NCBI RefSeq assembly: GCF_025725645.1
Contig: NZ_CP107007.1
Coordinates: 1,364,001-1,428,000 of the forward strand
From: Halomonas sp. GD1P12
Lineage (GTDB): Bacteria; Pseudomonadota; Gammaproteobacteria; Pseudomonadales; Halomonadaceae
Reading direction: 5' to 3'
DNA length: 64,000 bases
Shown here: in pieces, positions 8,039 to 17,464 of the stretch
Layout of the letters: each line of letters begins with the position of its first letter
Numbering within the stretch: position 1 is the first letter of the stretch
Notes under the pieces: model-generated
Databases searched by the model: none
Told to the model about the DNA's origin: nothing
The model's input: only the letters and a program-made list of their open reading frames with translations
Made by a program: the position numbers and the translations under genes

Positions 8039-8890
8039 ATGCACCCCGTCATGCTGTTACCCGTTGATGCCGACACGCGTGAGCTTCGCCAGGCGCTCTG
8101 GCACTACCGGATTGGTCATCGGATCACCGAAGAGCCGGAGGGCCTGACGCTGTGGCTCGCCGACCCCCGTCAGAAAACCGAGCTGACCGCGCTGGTGCGC
8201 CGCTGGCAGCAGGGCGAAACGCTGATTACCGGCCCGCGCCCCCAAAGCGCTCAGCGCACTCAGGGCGCCACGCTTTTACGCCGCCTGCCCGTTACATCGC
8301 TCATCATCGGTTTGAGCGTTTTAGTCTTCGTGCTCATGAATACCCTGGGCGACGGCGTACTTACGGCGCTGACCATCGTGCCGGTGGGCGTCGCCAACGG
8401 CCAGCTGGTGGCTCAGAGTCTGATGGAGACGCTGACCGGCGGCCAGCTGTGGCGGCTTTTGACGCCGGCATTTTTGCACTTTGGCCTGATGCACCTGATC
8501 TTCAATCTGATGTGGGTGTGGTACTTCGGTCGTCAGATCGAGGCGTTGCAGGGCAGCCGCGTGATGTTGGCGCTGCTGCTGGTGGCGGGCATCGGCTCGA
8601 ATCTGGCGCAGTACGCCACCGGCACGGTGCTGTTCGGCGGCATGTCCGGGGTGGTGTATGCGCTGTTGGGCCACGTCTGGCTCGTCTCACGTAAGCGCCC
8701 CGAAAGCGGCTTTTTCGTGCCGCAGATGCTGGTGGTGTTCATGCTGGGGTGGATGGTGTTCACCATGACCTCGCTTGCCGAGTGGGTGGGCTTTGGCAAC
8801 GTGGCCAATGAGGCGCACCTGGGCGGGCTACTCGTGGGGCTGGCCTCGGGCTGGTACTATTGCGCCAAACGTCCACGGTCCACGCCCTGA
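8039..8890 (+). CDS. Rhomboid family intramembrane serine protease
   Basis: A 283 aa protein. Residues 1-75 form a soluble N-terminal region. The rest is a six-helix rhomboid core: WRLLTPAFLHFGLMHLIFNLMW is helix 2 with the HxxxxHxxxN pattern, GGMSGVVYALLG holds the catalytic serine (GxSG), and ANEAHLGGLLVGL holds the catalytic histidine. It cleaves transmembrane substrates, as GlpG does. The ATG at 8039 has GGGAGG about 5 nt before it and is preferred to the in-frame ATG at 7988. It is probably the first gene of an operon with the DUF1315 and DUF2797 genes that follow. Confidence 0.9.
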   Translation: MHPVMLLPVDADTRELRQALWHYRIGHRITEEPEGLTLWLADPRQKTELTALVRRWQQGETLITGPRPQSAQRTQGATLLRRLPVTSLIIGLSVLVFVLMNTLGDGVLTALTIVPVGVANGQLVAQSLMETLTGGQLWRLLTPAFLHFGLMHLIFNLMWVWYFGRQIEALQGSRVMLALLLVAGIGSNLAQYATGTVLFGGMSGVVYALLGHVWLVSRKRPESGFFVPQMLVVFMLGWMVFTMTSLAEWVGFGNVANEAHLGGLLVGLASGWYYCAKRPRSTP

Positions 8891-8914
8891 CCTTCGATAC
8901 GACTGGAGCCCTGC

Positions 8915-9199
8915 ATGAATGATATGAGCTTTGAGCGCATGATCAGCCAGATGACCCCGAGCATTTACGAAAGCCTCAAGCAGGCGGTATCACTGCGTAA
9001 ATGGCCGGATGGCCGCTTTTTGACCGCCGAGCAAACCGAGCTTTGTCTCGAGGCGGTGATTCGTTTTGAAATCGAAAACAACGTGCCCGACGAGAACCGG
9101 GTGGGCTATCTCGAGCGGCGCACCTGTGGCGCAGGGGCTACCGGCGCGGGCGTTTCGCCGGAGATGGCGGGCCTGGGCCGGGATGTCTCGGGTGACTGA
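8915..9199 (+). CDS. DUF1315 family protein (YeaC-like)
   Basis: A 94 aa soluble protein. The first 65 residues (MISQMTPSIYESLKQAVSLRKWPDGRFLTAEQTELCLEAV in outline) follow the pattern of E. coli YeaC, a DUF1315 protein of unknown function. The last 25 residues are Gly/Ala-rich and unlike the family. It lies 24 bp after the rhomboid gene, and its end overlaps the start of the next gene by 17 bp. Confidence 0.8.
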   Translation: MNDMSFERMISQMTPSIYESLKQAVSLRKWPDGRFLTAEQTELCLEAVIRFEIENNVPDENRVGYLERRTCGAGATGAGVSPEMAGLGRDVSGD

Positions 9200-10058
9200 T
9201 CTGTTCGCAAGCGAGTCAAGCGCCGTGCGTGTGTCCGGCCATCTGAGCAAAATGGCGGGCACGCTCGAGGCACCTGGCAGTGAAGTCACGTATCACCTGC
9301 GCGCCGGCGAGCAACGACTGGCGCTCAACGCGTTGATCGGCACGCCGCTTCGCCTGCACTTTGATGGCCACATTGCCTGCACCCACTGCGGGCGCAAGAC
9401 CAACAAGAGCTTCGCCCAGGGCTACTGCTACCCGTGCTTCAAACGCCTGGCGCAGTGCGACACCTGCATCATGAAGCCGGAAACCTGCCACTATTTTCAG
9501 GGCACCTGCCGCGAGCCGGAATGGGGCGAGGCGCACTGTTTCACCCCGCACATCGTCTATCTGGCCAACTCCTCCGGGCTCAAGGTCGGCATCACCCGCA
9601 AGACCAACATGCCCACCCGCTGGATCGACCAGGGCGCCATCCAGGCGCTGCCGATCATGGAAGTGGCCAGCCGCCAGCAGTCCGGCTTCGTCGAGATGCT
9701 GTTCAAGGAGCACGTATCGGATCGCACCAACTGGCGCGCCATGCTCAAGGGCGAGGTCGAACCGCTCGATCTGATCAAGGAGCGCGACCGGCTGCTCGAG
9801 GCCGTTGCCAGCGGCCTGGACGCGCTACGCGAGACCTACGGGGGGGAGGCGATTCGGTTACTCGATGAAACCCCGCTCGATATTCGCTACCCGGTCGAGT
9901 CGTTCCCCCGCAAGATCGCCTCGCACAATTTCGACAAGCAGCCGGTGGTCGAGGGCGTACTGAACGGCGTCAAGGGCCAGTACCTGATCTTCGATACCGG
10001 CGTCATCAACCTGCGCAAGTTTACCGGCTACCATGTAAGCGTTGACTCGCTTTGCTAG
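9183..10058 (+). CDS. DUF2797 family protein with zinc-ribbon and GIY-YIG-like segment
   Basis: A 291 aa protein of unknown function. A cysteine-rich zinc-ribbon-like part (CTHCGRKT, CYPCFKR, CDTCIMK, then more Cys) is followed by HIVYLANSSGLKVGITR...RWIDQGA. The latter resembles the core of GIY-YIG nuclease folds (a short beta strand with Tyr, then glycine and an Arg). DUF2797 proteins are widespread but uncharacterised. The ATG at 9183 gives a 17 bp overlap with the DUF1315 gene; a GTG at 9192 is an alternative. A nucleic acid role is inferred only. Confidence 0.75.
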   Translation: MSRVTDLFASESSAVRVSGHLSKMAGTLEAPGSEVTYHLRAGEQRLALNALIGTPLRLHFDGHIACTHCGRKTNKSFAQGYCYPCFKRLAQCDTCIMKPETCHYFQGTCREPEWGEAHCFTPHIVYLANSSGLKVGITRKTNMPTRWIDQGAIQALPIMEVASRQQSGFVEMLFKEHVSDRTNWRAMLKGEVEPLDLIKERDRLLEAVASGLDALRETYGGEAIRLLDETPLDIRYPVESFPRKIASHNFDKQPVVEGVLNGVKGQYLIFDTGVINLRKFTGYHVSVDSLC

Positions 10059-10256
10059 CCAGCCCGTGGCTAGTTGGCTAAGGTAAGAACAGCCTCAACC
10101 CCTGACCGGCCCGGCAGAGGCGGGCGGGGGGCTCGGTGAACGTGCTCACTCGATTGCAAGCCTTCTGGCTGGCTCGGCCTTCCGGCGGACTCCAGCGTCT
10201 TCATTTGACGTGCTTCTCATTCGAAAGCGCTTTTAAAGCATTGCAAGGACGCCGTG

Positions 10257-10682
10257 ATGCCCTGGTTAAAACTTCTTCATATCGCAGCGCTGGTGATTTG
10301 GTGCGGCTCGCTGCTGTATCTCCCGGCGCTGTTAAATCACAGTCTGGCGCTTCGCCGGGATGCGGGCTTTGCTCAGGGCACCCCGCCCATGCCGCGTTTT
10401 TTCTACAACACCGTTGCCACACCCGCCGCACTTTTGGCGATCGGCTCCGGCACCCTGCTGTTTCTACTTCATGACTTGATGGGCGGCTGGCTGATTTTGA
10501 AGCTCGGCGCGGTCGTGCTGATGGTGGCAGCCCACGGCGCCTTTGGCTGGCTAATTCTGCGCCTGGAAATGGGGATCTATCGCGGCGTCAAAACCGCCAC
10601 GCTGCTGGGGCTTCTGCTCAGCCTGGTGGGGATCTTCGGCGTGCTGGGGTTCGTACTGGCAAAGCCCCTGGCGTGGGGCTAG
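10257..10682 (+). CDS. CopD/HemJ-like four-helix membrane protein
   Basis: A 141 aa integral membrane protein with four predicted helices: residues 3-22 (LKLLHIAALVIWCGSLLYLP), about 53-70, about 74-100 and about 113-135. The first helix with its HIAALVIWCGS pattern resembles CopD and HemJ-type proteins, which bind heme or copper. It stands upstream of the cytochrome oxidase locus, which supports a part in heme or copper handling. The ATG at 10257 is preferred to the overlapping GTG at 10254, with AAGGA upstream. The 198 bp before it hold no gene or clear signal. Confidence 0.65.
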   Translation: MPWLKLLHIAALVIWCGSLLYLPALLNHSLALRRDAGFAQGTPPMPRFFYNTVATPAALLAIGSGTLLFLLHDLMGGWLILKLGAVVLMVAAHGAFGWLILRLEMGIYRGVKTATLLGLLLSLVGIFGVLGFVLAKPLAWG

Positions 10683-10742
10683 GCGATGAGAAATAAAAGG
10701 TGCTTCAAGCGTAAACAGTGTGGCGTGGGCCGTGGGGCGGTG

Positions 10743-11204
10743 TCATTCGTCGACGTCGACGCCGACCGCGTGTTCGTAAACGAGTTGGCCGCCGAGCCAG
10801 CCGGCCAGCGCAATCAGGGCGCCGGTGACCAGCGATATCGCAAGCCCCCAGGGCAGAATGGCTTCCGGCGAATTCAGACGCAACAGCCAGTTCAGCGAGG
10901 CAAGCGAGAGCATCACCACGGCGACGATGGCATGGCTCCAGCCAGTGATCAAACGGCGAATACGCGACACCGTGACCAGATCAATTATGCCGGCGATCGA
11001 GGCGATCCAGCCGCCAAAGGCACCGACGCCTGCAAGCCACAGGCCGCTGCGCTCCCAGAAGGGGTCACCCGTGTACCAGTAACCCAGATCGCTTGCGACC
11101 AGCGCCATCAATGCCGCCACCGGGAAGTGAATCATGACCGGATGAAGCGGGTGACCGGCCAGCGAGGCGCGGCTTTTTATGGAACGCTGCGGAGTGGATG
11201 CCAT
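10743..11204 (-). CDS. DUF2231 membrane protein
   Basis: A 153 aa protein with four hydrophobic segments and the DUF2231 opening GHPLHPVMIHFPVAALMAL, whose histidines look like metal or heme ligands. AGGA lies 7 nt before the ATG at 11204, which is preferred to an upstream in-frame start at 11291. It is divergent from coxB with only 35 bp between the start codons, so the two share a control region. DUF2231 genes often sit near respiratory or copper genes; the function is not known. Confidence 0.75.
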   Translation of the reverse strand: MASTPQRSIKSRASLAGHPLHPVMIHFPVAALMALVASDLGYWYTGDPFWERSGLWLAGVGAFGGWIASIAGIIDLVTVSRIRRLITGWSHAIVAVVMLSLASLNWLLRLNSPEAILPWGLAISLVTGALIALAGWLGGQLVYEHAVGVDVDE

Positions 11205-11239
11205 GGACACGTCCTGTGGGCAGACAAAGGGAAAAGAGT

Positions 11240-12310
11240 ATGAGGGAACGTAACCATTCGGCGCCGCCCCCAAGGCGTATTCAACGCGCATCGCGACGGC
11301 GGGTCAACCTGGCCGCGTTAACGCTTTTACTGGCCGCGCCGATACTATTGGCCGGCTGCGGCGGCGACCACTCGATCTTGAACCCGGCGGGGCCGGCGGC
11401 GCGCGATATCCGCCTGATCTGGTTCGTCATGCTGGGCTTCGGAACCGTCGTGTTCGTCGTCGTGATCGCGCTTTGGCTCTATACCTTCAAAAAGCGTTAC
11501 GTTACCCGCACTCCCGCCCAGGAGCGGCGCATCGGCCGACGCTGGATCATCGGCGGCGGTATCATTCTGCCCACACTCACGGTCATTGCGCTTTTGATGT
11601 TTGGCGTGCCCACCGGCAAGCGCATGCTGACGCTGCCGCTGGACGAGCCGCCGGAGGTGATCGAGGTCATCGGGCATCAGTGGTGGTGGGAGGTACGCTA
11701 CCCGGGGGCCGAAGGTGGTGAGGTCGTGACCGCCAATCAACTCATGATGCCTGCCGGCGAGCCGGTGGACTTTCATGTCACCGCCGCCGATGTCATCCAC
11801 GGCTTCTGGATTCCGCGTTTGGGCGGCAAGATCGACATGCTGCCCGGGCGTATCAACCGCATTCGCCTGGAGGCCGACGAGCCCGGCGTGTTCGGCGCCC
11901 AGTGCGCCGAGCTTTGCGGCGTGGGCCATGCTCATATGCAGCTTCACGTCGAGGCGCTGCCGCGTGCGGAGTTCGACGCCTGGCTTGCCGCGCGCAGTGA
12001 CGAGGCGCTGGCCGAGCTTGCCGCCCAAAACGCAGCCTTCGATACCGCCCGCGACAACTTCACTCGGTTCTGTTCTGGCTGCCACCAGGTGGCGGGTATC
12101 AGTTCGAGCAACATCGGCCCGAATCTCTCGGATGTCGGTGGCCGCGAAGCCTTGGGCGCCGGCGTAATGGCCATGGAGGAGGGCGCGGTCTACCAGTGGC
12201 TGAGAAACCATCAGACGCTCAAGCCCAGTAACCTGATGCCGCGACACGACGATCTGGATAACGAAACGCTTAGGGACCTGGGTGCCTGGCTGGAGACTTT
12301 AACCCCATGA
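11240..12310 (+). CDS. coxB: Cytochrome c oxidase subunit II with fused cytochrome c (caa3 type)
   Basis: Carries the CuA centre that passes electrons to subunit I, in the inner membrane facing the periplasm. The 356 aa precursor has a lipoprotein signal peptide ending LLAGC (lipid Cys40). Two membrane helices follow (about 57-82 and 104-122), then HQWWWEVRYP. The CuA ligands are visible: His187, CAELCGVGHAHM with Cys222 and Cys226, His230, Met233. A C-terminal cytochrome c domain has CSGCH (278-282) and a distal Met333, so cytochrome c is built in. The stop overlaps the next start (ATGA). Confidence 0.95.
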   Translation: MRERNHSAPPPRRIQRASRRRVNLAALTLLLAAPILLAGCGGDHSILNPAGPAARDIRLIWFVMLGFGTVVFVVVIALWLYTFKKRYVTRTPAQERRIGRRWIIGGGIILPTLTVIALLMFGVPTGKRMLTLPLDEPPEVIEVIGHQWWWEVRYPGAEGGEVVTANQLMMPAGEPVDFHVTAADVIHGFWIPRLGGKIDMLPGRINRIRLEADEPGVFGAQCAELCGVGHAHMQLHVEALPRAEFDAWLAARSDEALAELAAQNAAFDTARDNFTRFCSGCHQVAGISSSNIGPNLSDVGGREALGAGVMAMEEGAVYQWLRNHQTLKPSNLMPRHDDLDNETLRDLGAWLETLTP

Positions 12311-14850
12311 CAACCATCAATCGTCAAGCGACGCCCCAGGACCCGCAAGAGCCGGGGGACGGCCGCACGCTGCACGACGACCTGCACGACATTTGGGGCA
12401 ACCCGCGCGGCATCAAGGCGCTGACCATCGTCAACCACACCACGCTCGGGTTACGCTTCATGATCACCGGGATGGCGTTTTTCCTGTTCGGCGGCATTTT
12501 GTCGATGCTGGTGCGCACCCAGCTCGCCACACCCGACCAGAACTTCATGACCCCGGAGATCTATAGCCAGGTCACCACCATGCACGGCACGGTGATGATG
12601 TTCTTGTTCGCCATTCCCGTGCTCGAGGGGCTGGCGATCTACATGATTCCGAAGATGATCGGCGCCCGTGATTTGGTCTGCCCCAGGCTGACCTCACTTG
12701 GCTACTTCTGCTACCTTTTCGGCGGCATCATTCTGGCCTCGAGCCTGGTCATCGAAATGGCGCCCAATGCCGGCTGGTTCATGTACACGCCGCTTTCGAG
12801 CAGCGAGTATTCGCCGGGGCTCGGCTCGGATTTTTGGCTGTTGGGCATCACCTTCGTCGAAATCTCGGCGCTCTCCGCCGGGGTCGAGATCGTCGTCTCC
12901 ATATTGCGCACCCGCACCCAGGGCATGGCGCTGCACAAGATGCCGCTGTTTGCCTGGTACATTCTCGCCATGGCGCTGATGATCGTGGTCGGCTTTCCAC
13001 CCTTGATTCTGGGCAGTATCCTGCTCGAGCTCGAGCGTGCGGTCGGCATGCCGTTTTTCCAGGTGGCCGGTGGGGGCGATCCGCTTTTATGGCAGCACCT
13101 TTTCTGGCTCTTTGGCCACCCGGAGGTGTACATCATCTTCCTGCCCGCCGCGGGCATCATTTCCACGCTGATTCCGGTATTCGCCGGCCGGCCGATCGTC
13201 GGCTACGGCTGGGTGGTGTTCGCCATCATCGTCACCGGCTTCATCAGCTTCGGGCTTTGGGTGCACCACATGTTCACGGTGGGGATCCCCCAGCTCGCCC
13301 AGGCGTTCTTTTCGGCGGCGAGTATGCTGGTGGCGGTGCCCACCGCCATTCAGGTGTTCGTGTGGCTGGCCACGCTGTGGCTCGGTAAACCGAAATTCAA
13401 ACTGCCGATGCTCTGGGTGTTGGGCTTTTTGATCATCTTCGTCTGCGGCGGTTTGACAGGCGTGATGCTGGCGCTGGTGCCGTTCAACTGGCAGGTACAC
13501 GACACCCACTTCGTGGTCGCGCACATGCATTATGTGCTGGTCGGCGGCATGCTCTTTCCGCTGATGGCGGGCTTCTACTACTGGCTGCCGCTGTTCTCCG
13601 GGCGCATGCCGTCGGAAACCATCGGTCGCTGGGGCTTCTGGCTCACCTTTTTGGGCTTCAACGGCACGTTCTTGATCATGCACTGGACCGGGCTTCTGGG
13701 CATGCCGCGGCGTATCTACACTTATGAAGCGGGTAACGGCTGGGAGATCTTCAACCTGCTCTCGTCCGTTGCCAGCTTCGTGATGTCCGCCGGCATTGCC
13801 ATGGTGTTGATCGATATCGCGCTGCACTTTCGCTTCGGCAAGCCGGCCAAACACAACCCCTGGGGCGCGGATACGCTTGAGTGGGCCAATACGATGCCGC
13901 CAAGCGCTTATAACTTCGTAAGCCTGCCTAACATCGAAACCCGCCACCCGCTGTGGGACAACCCGGATTTACCGCGCACCATGGCCGAAGGCAAGCACGG
14001 CCTGGCGGTGGCGAGCCACGGGCGGCGCGAGATGTGGGGATCTGATTCCATTACCGGCAAGGTGCGCGAAATCGTTCACCTGCCGGGCAACTCCTGGTGG
14101 CCGTTTCTGGCCGCGCTGGCGCTGGCCGTGGTGTGTGTCAGCCTGCTGACGCGCCTCTACCCGGTCGCCGCGGTGTTCGTCATCGTCGCCGGGGTGTTTT
14201 TGCTGCGCTGGGCCTGGGAGAACGGCGCCCACCCCAAAGCCGCCCCGGACGCCGAGGTCAAGGAAGGCGACCCGCCCCTGCATTCGCGCACCATGAGCGG
14301 GCCCGGCGTCTGGGCGATGGCGACGTTCTCGATCGCCAACGGGTCGTTCTTTCTTTCGTATCTTTTCGGCTGGTTCTATCTCTGGACCGTCTCACCCGAG
14401 TGGCGCATGCCCGAGGTGTCGCCCCTTTCACTGCTGGTGCTGGTCAGCGCCGGCATCGCGCTCACGGTGGGCGCCGGCGTCATGGAGAAGCTGGTACGCG
14501 GGCTTCGCGCCCGCCGCGATAGCGGCCTGATGGGCGGGTTTTTCATCGCCGCGCTGCTGGGCGCGGTGCAGGTGGGGCTGGTGCTCTGGTCGCTGCTGAG
14601 TGCCGGGCTCGAGCCTACCCAAACCAGCCACGATGCGATTTTACTGGTGGGGCTGGTATACGCGCTGTTCCATGGGGCGCTTGCGATGATTCTCACCGCG
14701 ATGCAGGGGTTTCGCGTGCGCTACGGCTACGTGGGTGCCCACGCGCCCTTCGAGCCGGCAGTGGTGGTGCAGCTTTGGCGCTACAACCTGATGACGTTCT
14801 GGGTGCTGGTCGGCGCGCTCGGCGTGCTGCCCCGCGTAATGGGAGGCTAG
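12307..14850 (+). CDS. Cytochrome c oxidase, fused subunits I and III
   Basis: Catalytic proton-pumping subunit of the terminal oxidase, 847 aa. The subunit I part (about 1-560) has the heme a ligand His93 (TMHGTVMMF), the CuB/Tyr cross-link motif HPEVY (271-275, with Glu273 of the D-channel) and the CuB ligands HH (320-321). The heme a3 and heme a histidines lie in VVAHMH (406 and 408). After a linker (about 560-600) a subunit III-like helical domain follows (from about 600), including GVWAMATFSIANGSFFLSYL. Such I+III fusions are known in caa3/ba-type oxidases. Translation is coupled to coxB by a 4 bp overlap. No coxG/cox11 assembly gene is in view. Confidence 0.93.
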   Translation: MTTINRQATPQDPQEPGDGRTLHDDLHDIWGNPRGIKALTIVNHTTLGLRFMITGMAFFLFGGILSMLVRTQLATPDQNFMTPEIYSQVTTMHGTVMMFLFAIPVLEGLAIYMIPKMIGARDLVCPRLTSLGYFCYLFGGIILASSLVIEMAPNAGWFMYTPLSSSEYSPGLGSDFWLLGITFVEISALSAGVEIVVSILRTRTQGMALHKMPLFAWYILAMALMIVVGFPPLILGSILLELERAVGMPFFQVAGGGDPLLWQHLFWLFGHPEVYIIFLPAAGIISTLIPVFAGRPIVGYGWVVFAIIVTGFISFGLWVHHMFTVGIPQLAQAFFSAASMLVAVPTAIQVFVWLATLWLGKPKFKLPMLWVLGFLIIFVCGGLTGVMLALVPFNWQVHDTHFVVAHMHYVLVGGMLFPLMAGFYYWLPLFSGRMPSETIGRWGFWLTFLGFNGTFLIMHWTGLLGMPRRIYTYEAGNGWEIFNLLSSVASFVMSAGIAMVLIDIALHFRFGKPAKHNPWGADTLEWANTMPPSAYNFVSLPNIETRHPLWDNPDLPRTMAEGKHGLAVASHGRREMWGSDSITGKVREIVHLPGNSWWPFLAALALAVVCVSLLTRLYPVAAVFVIVAGVFLLRWAWENGAHPKAAPDAEVKEGDPPLHSRTMSGPGVWAMATFSIANGSFFLSYLFGWFYLWTVSPEWRMPEVSPLSLLVLVSAGIALTVGAGVMEKLVRGLRARRDSGLMGGFFIAALLGAVQVGLVLWSLLSAGLEPTQTSHDAILLVGLVYALFHGALAMILTAMQGFRVRYGYVGAHAPFEPAVVVQLWRYNLMTFWVLVGALGVLPRVMGG

Positions 14851-15210
14851 ATGATGCCAACCGCGTTCAAGCGACTACACCTTGGCCATCCGGCGCATTT
14901 GATCGTCGGGCTCACGCTCTGGAGTATCTGGTTCGTGGCGGTGTACGGCGGGCTGTCGGTGGCCTGCGCCGTAGCGCCGCCGGCACCGGATCAAGGCTCA
15001 CTGACGGGCCTCAACCTGGGGCTTGGGCTTGTCAGCGTCGCCACCACCGTTTTGCTTTTCTGGCTTGCCTGGGCCGGCTGGAAGGTAGGCCGCGAGCTTA
15101 CCGGCCGGCCGCGCTTTAACGCGCTGGTCTCCGCTGGGCTCTATCTCTTCTCCGCCTTTGGGGTGGTCTTTACCGGCATGCCGATCATCGGCGTGCCGCC
15201 CTGTCTGTAA
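14851..15210 (+). CDS. Small membrane protein of the oxidase locus
   Basis: A 119 aa protein with three hydrophobic segments (about 17-42, 54-76 and 91-110), directly after the fused oxidase gene (its stop and this ATG abut). A position after the subunit I/III gene is where a subunit IV-like protein would be expected, but I cannot recognise that family in the sequence. ATGATG at the start leaves 14851 or 14854 open. Confidence 0.65.
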   Translation: MMPTAFKRLHLGHPAHLIVGLTLWSIWFVAVYGGLSVACAVAPPAPDQGSLTGLNLGLGLVSVATTVLLFWLAWAGWKVGRELTGRPRFNALVSAGLYLFSAFGVVFTGMPIIGVPPCL

Positions 15211-15232
15211 CGCCGGTGGGGCGATCGACGCC

Positions 15233-17464
15233 ATGAGCGATAGCGCGCCCGCCGGCCCGACCGCGCTTTTTAGTCTGCACGGCATGTGGTGTACCAGCTG
15301 CGCGCTTGCCGTCGAAGGCGTTTTGAAGCGCGCACCCGGCATTACCCAGGCAAGCGTTCACTATCCCACCGCCACGGTGTACGTACAGGGCGAGGCACAG
15401 GCCATCGCGCTTGCAACTCTTGCGCCGCGGGTCTCGCGCATCGGCTATCGGCTGGGCGAGCTCGAGGCGGTGCAGGACGCCGCCGAGCGGCTCGAACAAG
15501 AGGGGCGCTACCTGAGTCTTCGTTTGGGGGTCGCCGCGGTGTTCGGCATGTGGACGATGCTCGCCTCGATTCTGATCTACGCCGGCGCCGTACCGGCGGG
15601 GCGTATCGAGCTGGTCATGGCCTGGGTTTCCGGCGCCTTTTCGCTTCCCGTGGTGCTCTACGCCGGCGTGCCGTTCTACCGCGCCGGGTTTCGTACGCTG
15701 TTGGCCCGCCGGCCAGGCATGGACGTGCTGGTGAGCCTGGGCGTGCTGGGGGCGATGGCGGTGTCGGTCTGGCTTCTTGGCCAGGGGGCTGTCGAGGTGT
15801 ACTTCGATACGGCCGTCATGCTGATCGCGCTCTTGCTGGTCGGGCGACTGGCCGAAACGCTGTGCCGCCAGCGGGGCCTGAAAGCCTTCGAGGCCTTGGC
15901 GCTGGCGCCGGGCGACATTACCCTGGAGCGGGAAGGGCAAATCGCGTCGCACCCGCTGAGCGCTGCGTGCATGAACGATGTTCAACGCCTGGCGCCGGGC
16001 GAGACCCTGCTGCTCGACGGTGAACTGATGAGCGCCGGCTGGTTCGATACCGCCACGCTCTCCGGTGAAAGCGTGCCGCGCTATCTGGTCACGGGCCAGC
16101 GGGTTTACGCCGGCTACCGCTTCATCGAGGCCGACGACGAAGTGGCCCTTCGGCTTCGGGTAAACGCTACCCCCGGCGAGCGGCGCCGGGATCATTTGTG
16201 TGAGCAGATGCGCCTGCTGCAAACCCAAAAGGGCGAGCTTCACAAGCTGGCCGACCGTTTCGCGGCCTGGTTGAGCCCTGTCGCGCTGGTACTTGCGCTA
16301 ATCACGCTGCCCGTGGCCTTCATGCTGGGCGCGAGCCTTGAAGAGGCGGTGGTACGAGCGCTTTCCGTGCTGGTGGTCGCCTGTCCCTGCGCGGTGGGGC
16401 TGGCCGTGCCGCTGGCAACGCTTGCCGGCAGCGACCAGGCGCTGCAGCGCGGCGTGGCCCTGCGAGACCCCGGCGCGTTCGAGACGCTGGCCCGAGTGCG
16501 TGCGGTGGCCTTCGATAAAACCGGCACGCTCACCGCTGGCCGCCACCGGGTCGTTCACGCCGAGTGCCGCGATGCGCTCGGTGGTGACTTTCATCGAAAG
16601 CTCGCCGCCGCCACCCGGCAAAGCGAGCATCCGCTGGCCCAGGGGCTGTTGCGCTGGGCGCTTGAAAGTGGCGATAAAACTGACGAAGAGGAGGGCGCAA
16701 GCCGCGTGGTGCGCCTGGACGAAGTCGCCGGCGCCGGGCGGGTGATCGCTTTTGAGCGCGGCGAGCGCTGGTGGATGGGAAGTTTGGGCTGGCTTGGCGA
16801 GCGCGGCGTCACGCTTGAAGGTGCGGCCCATCAGGCCGACCATGCCTTTGCCTCCCAAGTGGTGCTGGCCGACGAGCGCGGGTGGCTGGCAACGTTTTAT
16901 CTAGCCGACCCGCCGGTGGAGGATGGCCGGGCGAGTGTTCGCGCGCTGCAGGCGCAGGGCTATCTCACGGCGCTGATCAGCGGTGACCGCCAGGGCGCGG
17001 TGAGCTGGCTGGGTGAGCAGGTGGGTCTGGCGCCCAATGCGTGCTACGCCCAGCGCTCGCCGGAGGCGAAAGCACGGCTGCTGGCGGGGCTGGCGTCACC
17101 CACGCTCTATGTTGGCGACGGGGTCAACGACACGCTGTGTCTGGCCGCCGCGGGGGTGGGCGTTGCGCCCATGCAGGCAAGCGACGCCGCCCGTGAAGGG
17201 GCGGCGGCCCAGCTGCTTCGCCCCGGCGTTGGCGGCGTGGTCGAGCTTCTGCGCTTGGCCAGGCGTACCCGCAACGTCATGCGCCAGAACCTGGTGTTCT
17301 CGGCGGTGTACAACACCCTGGCGCTGGGGCTGGTCATCGTCATGGCGGTGCCGCCGCTGGCGGCGGTGCTGGCCATGGCGGCGAGCTCTTTAAGCGTGAC
17401 GCTGAACGCCGCCCGGCTCGCCTGGGCGCCGGTCGACGGTGACCCCGCAAAGGCCTCGCCATGA
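15233..17464 (+). CDS. Heavy-metal (copper-type) P1B ATPase
   Basis: A 743 aa metal-transporting ATPase of the inner membrane. An N-terminal HMA domain has GMWCTSC (Cys20, Cys23). The membrane metal site is CPC (384-386), which points to Cu(I). The phosphorylated Asp428 lies in DKTGT, the actuator loop reads TLSGES instead of the usual TGES, SEHPLA is the nucleotide-binding HP motif, and GDGVND is the hinge. It stands inside the oxidase operon, like the FixI/CtpA pumps that feed copper to oxidase assembly, so this role is inferred. The ATG at 15233 follows the previous stop by 22 bp. The stop overlaps the next gene by 4 bp. Confidence 0.9.
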   Translation: MSDSAPAGPTALFSLHGMWCTSCALAVEGVLKRAPGITQASVHYPTATVYVQGEAQAIALATLAPRVSRIGYRLGELEAVQDAAERLEQEGRYLSLRLGVAAVFGMWTMLASILIYAGAVPAGRIELVMAWVSGAFSLPVVLYAGVPFYRAGFRTLLARRPGMDVLVSLGVLGAMAVSVWLLGQGAVEVYFDTAVMLIALLLVGRLAETLCRQRGLKAFEALALAPGDITLEREGQIASHPLSAACMNDVQRLAPGETLLLDGELMSAGWFDTATLSGESVPRYLVTGQRVYAGYRFIEADDEVALRLRVNATPGERRRDHLCEQMRLLQTQKGELHKLADRFAAWLSPVALVLALITLPVAFMLGASLEEAVVRALSVLVVACPCAVGLAVPLATLAGSDQALQRGVALRDPGAFETLARVRAVAFDKTGTLTAGRHRVVHAECRDALGGDFHRKLAAATRQSEHPLAQGLLRWALESGDKTDEEEGASRVVRLDEVAGAGRVIAFERGERWWMGSLGWLGERGVTLEGAAHQADHAFASQVVLADERGWLATFYLADPPVEDGRASVRALQAQGYLTALISGDRQGAVSWLGEQVGLAPNACYAQRSPEAKARLLAGLASPTLYVGDGVNDTLCLAAAGVGVAPMQASDAAREGAAAQLLRPGVGGVVELLRLARRTRNVMRQNLVFSAVYNTLALGLVIVMAVPPLAAVLAMAASSLSVTLNAARLAWAPVDGDPAKASP

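Noticed and set aside
10059..10256. 198 bp gap before the CopD-like gene examined for a riboswitch or tRNA.
   Set aside because: No clover-leaf, no conserved riboswitch core and no terminator pattern could be seen.
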